Below are positions 52,601 to 58,600 of a DNA stretch of 64,000 bases, one piece after another. Numbering within the stretch: the stretch's first letter is position 1; each line of letters starts with the position of its first letter. Position numbers and translations under genes: made by a program. The notes below the pieces were generated by a model that saw only the letters and a list, made by a program, of their open reading frames with translations, was not told the origin of the DNA and ran no database searches. This DNA is from Trichobilharzia szidati (taxonomy: Eukaryota; Platyhelminthes; Trematoda; Strigeidida; Schistosomatidae): positions 107,087,256 to 107,151,255 of the forward strand of contig OX235271.1 in the NCBI GenBank assembly GCA_944472155.2. Direction: 5' to 3'.

Positions 52601-55600
52601 ATTCACTTATTCCCTTCAATAAATTCTGATGAAATCCACATATCTGAAATGCTTTCTTCTTTGAAAAATGCTTTTATGAAAGGAACAAATGATGTAAGCG
52701 CTTACGTTTCCTCTAATATTTAACACTTAAACGTGAAATTCTTTAGAACTCTGAACTGAGAACAGAATTTCACTGTCATACTTGTTGGCCTAAACACTGA
52801 AGCTGGTTATAGAAAATAAACTGTGTAGGCTGTAGTAAGAAGACATTTCGGCTGTTCATGATAGATTTAAGGGGTGAAGGACAATGTTTCGTTACTGATC
52901 CTGGCATAAGAGAAGGTAAAAGAGTGTTTTGTGATTTCTGATGTAAAAAGCCTGTAGATAATTTCTTCATTCCGCGAATACATGCCTATTTGTTTATCAT
53001 GTTTTGGCTAGATTATTTCTCAGTAGTATATTTCAAATTATTGAAAGCAACAACTATTTTTCACAATTTATAAACCAATATAAAAATTAACTGTGAACAT
53101 TATTTATGTAACAATTACTTACACTGAATTACAATCATTATCTCCGCTCTTAGTTTCTGTTCATATAAATGATTTGAACGTAATGTCGCTTTATTGCTAA
53201 CCAAGCATACAAGTCGATCTCTTGTGGCCAGCCTTCTTTTGTCAATTTCCAGCACGAACTTGTCTTTGTTTACTTCTCGAGAATCATTTTTATCATTTTC
53301 ATCCTGAAAATTATCATTTGATGTTGATATAAGATTTCCATTGTGAAACCATTCAAATTTTGGAGTAGGATAACCACCTTTAGCTTGGCAGATGAGTTTT
53401 AACGAACTACTATTGGCCGAGTTAGCTTCATTAGAGTCAAAAGCCACAACCAGCTGACCACTGGCAGAAGGTTGAGGTACACCGGGTAAGGTTAAAATCT
53501 TTGGCGGTGTTGGTTTCACTTAAAAAAATAATCGGATAAAAAAAATAGATAATGAACAATTAAATTATGAGAAAAAGTTATATATTATTCATCAAGCATT
53601 AGACCTTATCTGTTACAGAATCCACTGTAATCCTGTGACATGTGAATATTCAACCGTTTCAGCAAATGATGAAAGATTTTCATCTAGAGTTTAAAACTAC
53701 TTGTGAAAAGAGAAATTTTAAGCACACTTGCTGTTACATGCATACAAGGCTCATCTTTAATAGAGCTTGTCCTGATCTCGGATTTGTATCAGATTGTATC
53801 CAGTGAACTATAAGAAATCTGGTTAATAAACTTTCATGCACCTTCAAACTGAATAGCACATGCGGCTTAGAAATATCATACCAGAATAACCCTTTCATCC
53901 CAAGAGCATACGTCAAACGGAAGTATACCAAAATAAATAATGAGGCTAGAGTTGTGGAATATAAGAGGCATCTAACGTGGTGATGATAATCCTTGGATTG
54001 CCCTTGACGCGCTTTTTGATTATTTTGCTACATTCACTGTCATTTCTCTGGTTTTTCTGGCCAGGAAGTTGTGGAGTTTATGGCAATTCGTTTACCTTCG
54101 AACACTGAATCTGTGGATATAATCTTGTTTACTATTAATGCCTATGACTATCTATTTGTCACACTGTTACTGTTTAACACTAATTTATATCTATAACTGT
54201 TAATATTATTGAATTTACATGCCCAAATTGACCGAAGTCAGTGAGTCTGTGGTTTTATATCACCTTTTTCAACTGTATTTGACAGTGATATTACTGCTAC
54301 AGTTTTTGTTGTTGTCACTGCCTTTCCTGTTGTGATCTTTTGTTGTTGTTCTGATTGCTTCATTTCTTGTTTTCCTGATTCTAAAGTGAGCAACCCAAAA
54401 AGTTGCTCCTCTGTAACCTATATATTTATGTAACAACCCTCTTCTCGGGAATGAGGCTAGCAACCCCACGCTGTAAACAAAACTGCTACAGAAACTTCAG
54501 TACGACGAATCTCCTTGAGACAAAAGAAAAAGTCTGTGAGGGGGTATGGAACGTCCGCATTGTGTATGAGATTAGCAAAGCTGCCCAGATTGCAAATGAG
54601 ATGAAAAGATATGGTATTCAAGTACTGGGAATATGTGAAAGCAGATGGAACAAGCTTCAGGCAAAGGAGATCTCGCAACACTCTACCAAACAACTAGGAT
54701 CCTATCGGGGAAAAGCTCAACACAAATTAAGCCAGTGAAGAATCGTAATAGAAAGTCAATCACTAAAGAGGTGAAGTAAAGGAAAAACTGGGATGAACAG
54801 TTCAAAAAACCTCGTGAATCGACCTCCACCTACAACGCGCCCAGTAATAACAACAGCGGAAGCGGAACTACCAGTGGACTTCAACCCTCCGACGAAAACA
54901 GAGATCCTGAAGGCACTCAAGATGATTAAAAACCGGAAAGCCAGCAGGACCAGACGGAATCCTCGCAGAAGCATTGAAATTGGACCCAGAGACATCAGCG
55001 GACTTGATGACACCACTGCTGGAGAAGGTGTGGAAAGAGGGCAAGGTACCTGCGCATTAGAAGAAAGGCTATCTATTCAAACTGCCAAAGAAAGGAGAAT
55101 TAAGTCAATGCAAGAACTGGCGCGGCACCATGCTCCTGTCTATCCCAAGAAAAATACTAAGCCGCATCATCCTGGCGAGAATCAGACACGCCCTGGATGG
55201 AAATCTCCAACCGGAACAGGCTGGATTCAGGAGAAACAAGTCATGCTTCGATCAAATCGCAACACTACGGATCATCATTGGAAAAAGCTTGGAATGGCAA
55301 TCACCTCTCTATCCCAACTTCATAGACTTTAGAATAGCTTTCGACAGCGTCGATCGAGAGGTGATTTGGCAACTACTTCGCTACTACGGGATACAGCCGA
55401 CAATTATACATCTCATCCAACAATTGTACCACAATGCTGCATGCCAAGTAATCCACAACGGGAAACTCATGGAATCCTTTGAAGTGAAGACGGGAGTAGG
55501 ACAAACTGGCCGGCTGCCTACTATCTCAAATGATTTTCATGACTGCGGTAGACTGGATAATGAGACAGACAGTGGGCAGCGAGGAAACAGGCATGAAATG

Positions 55601-58600
55601 GACCCATACAAAAACTTGAAGGATCTTAACTTCGTCAATTATATATGTCTGATTTCCCACAAACTGGAAGATATGAAGGTGAAAAGCAACAAGTTGGCAG
55701 AAGAAGCATCCAGAGAAGATAGGACTTCAGGTGGACATAGAGGAAACACAGGTGACGAAGACTCCTGGCCAGCAGCAAATACAAGAGACAACAATCAGCA
55801 TAAATGGGAGAAATCTGAAAGAAGCAACCTTTACCTACCTGGGAAGCATAGTTTCAACTAGAAGAAGGTGGAATTGATGAGGATATTAAAGCGAGGATCG
55901 GGAAAGCAAGGCAAGCTTTCATTACTCTCAAGTCTGTGTGGAGGTCAACAGCACTCCTCAGCATGCAAAATAAGATCCGGATTTTCAACTCCAATGTGAA
56001 GTCAGTGCTACTATACGGATCGGAGACTTGGTGCCGCGTCACGAAGGGCACTTCGAACAAACTACAGACTTTTATCAACAGCTGTCTTTGCTCAATACTC
56101 AAGATCAGAAAAGATCAGTGACAGAGATCTCTGGGAGTGAACCAACCAGGAAAAATTTGTGCAGTAAATATGCGGGAAGAAACGGAAGTGAATTGGCCAT
56201 CCTCTGAGAAAGCAAACCATCAACTGACATCACATGTCAGGCCATCACTACAGTGGAACCCGAATGGGAAGCGGCGAGTTGGTCGCCATTGAGAGGAAGA
56301 CATTTAGGAGGTCATTTGAAGAGGAGATGAAAGCATGTGGGCAGATGTAGAGCCACGTGAAAACGTTGACAGAGAACCGAACGCAATGGATACGTGCGGC
56401 TGAAGCCCTATGTTCCTCTAGGAATTAAAGGAAACAATAATAACAAAGTGGTGATGTGTCTGGATTTCAGATATTAATGTGGACTACCGAAGAAATGTTC
56501 AAGATATACGAGTGCTGCAATTCATGAATATGGAGACTAGATGCACTTAGAAATGCGACTTAAGTCACTTGTAAAGGAATGTTTTTTCCTACTTAGTACA
56601 TGAGGTACCTATAGTGAATAGGAAACTCATGCCAGTTTGAGGGCTTTAGCAGGCTTCAGTAGAGAATAGTTTTGGATTTATCTTAGTTTCTTTCTGACTC
56701 TCCATAAAAGCGAGATAAAGTACAGCCTAGTTAGCTTCAAAAAATCTGAACTTAGGTACGCTGTCAATCTTATCCGGTTTGTAACGCCAAAGACTGAGAT
56801 ATAGTTAGTTACCTAGTTAGTTGTGGCTAGTGCTGAAATCTACCATCAACCAAATAACTTAGGCTTAATCCTTAGTTACCATCGAAGCGTTCGTACTAGA
56901 TGACGACATGACAATAGAGAATGTGCATTAAGGTCTAATAAAAATCAGCCAGCGGGGGACTCAGAATAGTTTCAGCAAGCAATAAAACGCCAGATTCAGA
57001 AGAACGGTAGGGTTGAAGATGCAATGATCTAAACGCATTACAGAAAAGAAATTAATATACTGCAAGGAACATGAGACTTGATAATCTCATTGGCATAAAC
57101 CACGGCATAATATTCGAAAAGCTTTGAAGCAAATTCTGAAGTGGCTTTCAGGAGCAAAATTAGTCTGAGAATTTAGTGGTAATTAAATAGCTTGGTTTGT
57201 TTTCAACGAAACTTAAAATATTTGCTGAATCTTAGCTAGTGTACCCATAGCTGGTAATGGAGTATACCTCGACACCTAGATACTGACATAAAGTGATTCA
57301 ACAATTTAAAAACCTAGTGTAATTTAGTGTACAAATCCAGTCAAAACTAAAACATCTTACACTGTAATAACAGCTGCAACAAATCACTATAGAATAAGTT
57401 CTCATCTAAAGACGGAATTAGTTGTAGAGTGTACTTGTTAACACTTATCTTATTTTGCGCCACTATTAAGTTTTGAGTATAAAAAAAAATTTTCATTTTC
57501 TAAAATTATTGTAATCTCATCAAATTGAAGAATTATTCATTGTCCTGTCTGAAAACGTTCTGACAGAAAATACAAAATTAAATTGAAATGATTGATGACT
57601 GAGTAATTTTGAGTAATTAACGTCTAGCACGCAAGCTACATTACAATAGGAATTGAAATTGATCAGTTTATTGTTACAAATGGAGATATATTGTGAACAG
57701 AAAATTTATGCATAAACTAACTGACATTCGGACAAAACAGGCACTGAGACAGTTTGAAAAAAGGAAGAGTTAAAGATAGACAAACAGTCTATTTTCACTT
57801 AAATTATCAAGTCGCGATTCATAAACATTCAGTTTAAGAGGGATAGTTAGCTGAGATCACAAATTAACTTCGAGGAGATTTGAATGAGACATTTCTCGCA
57901 GTTGCATTCAGATTAGCATTCGAAACTACTGCATGTAAACTATGAAAGTCGCAAATACAAAAATTAACTGAAGACACACGCTAAGGTCTCGAACTTAACA
58001 TGCATGAAAGCATATGTATGCGCTGCCTGAAAGTTATTTAACGAATACAACTAAAGCTAGATTTATCTTCAGTAATTTACGGCTTGTCGAAACTAATGTG
58101 GTGTTTTTGGTTAATTCAACTTTCCAAGATCACGTGGAGCTATTATAGTCAGACTGTGAAACTTCATCTTCTCATAAATCTTAGATATCGAAATAGAACG
58201 CAGAAATTCCTACGTATGTACTCCTCTTATTTCTTCGTAACGCTTCCAGTATTCTTTCAAGTGAGTTAAGGCATATATTGTTACCCCTATGTATAAATAT
58301 ATATATATATATATAGATCAGAAAGAATTAGCAAGAAAAGCTCTGTCAGCCCACCAACGAAGAGCTGATTGCTCAAAAACTATGCAGGAGGAAGTTGAGG
58401 TGGATAGGGCATACGTTGGGAATTCTAGGGGGAAGAGACGAGCGGTTCATTCAAGGGTGACAAGGAGGTGATCATGTGAGGAGGGGATGAGAGATTATGC
58501 GCTGTAGTGGGTACAGAGGAAGAGGACAGCAGAAAATAGAACATAGTATAGATGTGTGGTTGAAGCACTATGTTCCACTTAGAACCCAAGGGAAAAATAA

